Below, piece by piece: positions 63,103 to 64,000 of a DNA stretch of 64,000 nucleotides. The position numbers and the translations under genes were made by a program. Under the pieces are notes generated by a model. It did not search any database. It was not told the origin of the DNA and was given only the letters and a program-made list of their open reading frames with translations. How positions within the stretch are numbered: position 1 is the first letter of the stretch; the number at the start of each line of letters is the position of its first letter. This DNA comes from Facklamia sp050409585 (lineage in GTDB: Bacteria; Bacillota; Bacilli; Lactobacillales; Aerococcaceae), in the NCBI RefSeq assembly GCF_050409585.1, contig NZ_JBNUPE010000006.1, forward strand, positions 34,186 through 98,185, given 5' to 3'.

Positions 63103-64000
63103 GTGAAAAAGAAATCGTTATTTATTTTAACGCTTGCATCTTTAAGTTCAATCCTAATGATGGATAATGTTTATGGACAAGATGTAACGCCTAGTGATGA
63201 ACAATTGATAGTTTTTAGCACATCTATATCTGATGATCAATCCTCTGAAAGGACAACGACGATAGAAGCTATTCAATCTTCAGCTGAAAACCAAGACTCA
63301 GAACCTAGTACTGAAACTAGTACTATAGTTGATCCCTCTAACCTAGCTCAATCAAATACTGGAACAAGTCAATCGTTCCTAAATGATACCAATCAATTTA
63401 TCGATGAAAATAGTAGAAACAAACAAACTTATAGAAATAATGATGGGGTTGTTGAAGGAAGAACCCAAAATCTTTATCTAGAAAGAAATATTCAATACGG
63501 TAGGTTGGAAAGACCCCTTCAATTTAGATTTACCGATGACTTTACTGGTGTTAAATCTATAAAAATTATAAATCCTGAAATATTAGGAGAATTTGGTTTT
63601 ACTATGCCTGAAGGGACTAGTAAACTTTTAGAACCTATAGATAAAATAGGTAATTTGGATTTATACCCAAAACAAGCTTCCCTACCCTTCACTTTTAAAT
63701 CACCTAAATTAGGGACAGCTTCAGTTATATTTCATGTTTCTGATGGTGCGGGTAACATTGCAAGACATACATATAACTTTATATTTTCGGAACCAGAATC
63801 AATTCCATTCGATATTATTCGCCGCCCGAATCTAGATCTTGCGCCGGGTGAAGAAAAAACTGTGATTGAAGGTGTTGAGGGAATTAAGGATAAAAATGGA
63901 AATGTTATTAAAAATCCTGCTGATGAAGTCATCGAATACGGACCGGCTGAACTTACATTTGATATCATTCGTCGCCCGAACATAGACCTTGCGCCGGGTG
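63103..64000 (+). CDS. Surface protein with G5-like repeats, 5' part only
   Basis: The gene runs off the window. A signal peptide (MKKKSLFILTLASLSSIL to VYGQ) precedes a Ser/Thr/Glu/Asn-rich region and a beta domain (about 110-230). From residue 235 a 50-residue repeat begins with FDIIRRPNLDLAPGEEKTV and continues through EGVEGIKDKNG and EVIEYGPAE. The second copy starts 150 bp later at 63961 and is cut off. The pattern resembles G5 domains, which bind glycans or zinc in biofilm proteins. The start is GTG with GGAAAGGAAG. No LPXTG is visible because the 3' end is missing. Confidence 0.82.
   Translation, partial: MKKKSLFILTLASLSSILMMDNVYGQDVTPSDEQLIVFSTSISDDQSSERTTTIEAIQSSAENQDSEPSTETSTIVDPSNLAQSNTGTSQSFLNDTNQFIDENSRNKQTYRNNDGVVEGRTQNLYLERNIQYGRLERPLQFRFTDDFTGVKSIKIINPEILGEFGFTMPEGTSKLLEPIDKIGNLDLYPKQASLPFTFKSPKLGTASVIFHVSDGAGNIARHTYNFIFSEPESIPFDIIRRPNLDLAPGEEKTVIEGVEGIKDKNGNVIKNPADEVIEYGPAELTFDIIRRPNIDLAPG

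Noticed and set aside
1..64000. CRISPR arrays, tRNA/rRNA genes, insertion sequences, prophage
   Set aside because: No regularly spaced repeats, no tRNA- or rRNA-like sequences, no transposase or integrase motifs, and no phage genes were recognised on either strand.

Overview
The window is AT-rich Gram-positive DNA with strong AGGAGG-type ribosome sites, sigma-A promoters, LPXTG proteins, class C sortases, parE-parC and pflB-pflA. This points to a facultatively anaerobic, host-associated member of the Lactobacillales. A family such as Aerococcaceae (Facklamia/Aerococcus-like) is an inference from gene content, not a proven assignment. No rRNA, tRNA, CRISPR array, phage or insertion sequence was recognised.

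Layout. 1-3.4 kb: end of parE and all of parC. 3.6-6.8 kb: pyruvate formate-lyase and its activase. 6.9-8.0 kb: a decayed DUF819 transporter. 8.2-12.2 kb: Mn-dependent pyrophosphatase, RqcH (ribosome rescue) and an AraC regulator. 12.4-16.4 kb: envelope genes (CapA-like phosphoesterase, LPXTG coiled-coil protein, thioredoxin-fold protein, membrane-anchored protein). 17-19.5 kb: a conserved unknown and two lipoproteins. 19.6-21.8 kb: lspA, an RluD-type pseudouridine synthase and a DUF2786 protein. 21.9-25.9 kb: a pyruvate-kinase-like pseudogene, nth, a deoxynucleoside kinase behind paired NrdR boxes, an HD hydrolase, transaldolase and a DUF1294 protein. 26-32.4 kb: a ZipA-like-topology protein, a P1B-4 metal ATPase behind a NiCo-type riboswitch, and a heterodimeric ABC exporter. 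32.5-46 kb: housekeeping enzymes mixed with four pseudogenes, a MATE exporter, two peptidases/amidohydrolases, a cysteine-free radical-SAM relative and an F420-ligase homologue. 46.3-56.1 kb: a sortase-assembled pilus operon with three pilins and two class C sortases. 56.2-58.3 kb: KtrB-KtrA potassium uptake. 58.5-61 kb: a secreted protein made of three tandem CAMP-factor modules. 61-62.6 kb: decayed ydbS-ydbT. 63.1 kb to the edge: start of a G5-repeat surface protein.

Two themes stand out. First, the last third is a surface/virulence block: adhesin, pilus backbone, anchor pilin, sortases, a triple CAMP factor and a G5 protein. The triple CAMP factor is the most unusual protein here. Second, at least eight genes are eroded by frameshifts, stop codons, lost start codons or in-frame internal deletions: DUF819 transporter, GNAT, pyruvate-kinase-like, DUF937, Old Yellow Enzyme, KdgT, D-lactate dehydrogenase and ydbST. 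Most are metabolic or transport genes, which suggests recent reduction toward host dependence, provided the frameshifts are not assembly errors. Regulatory finds include the NiCo-type riboswitch, two NrdR-like boxes 32 bp apart, a cre-like site in a promoter, and a perfect 44-bp palindrome between the backbone and anchor pilin genes.
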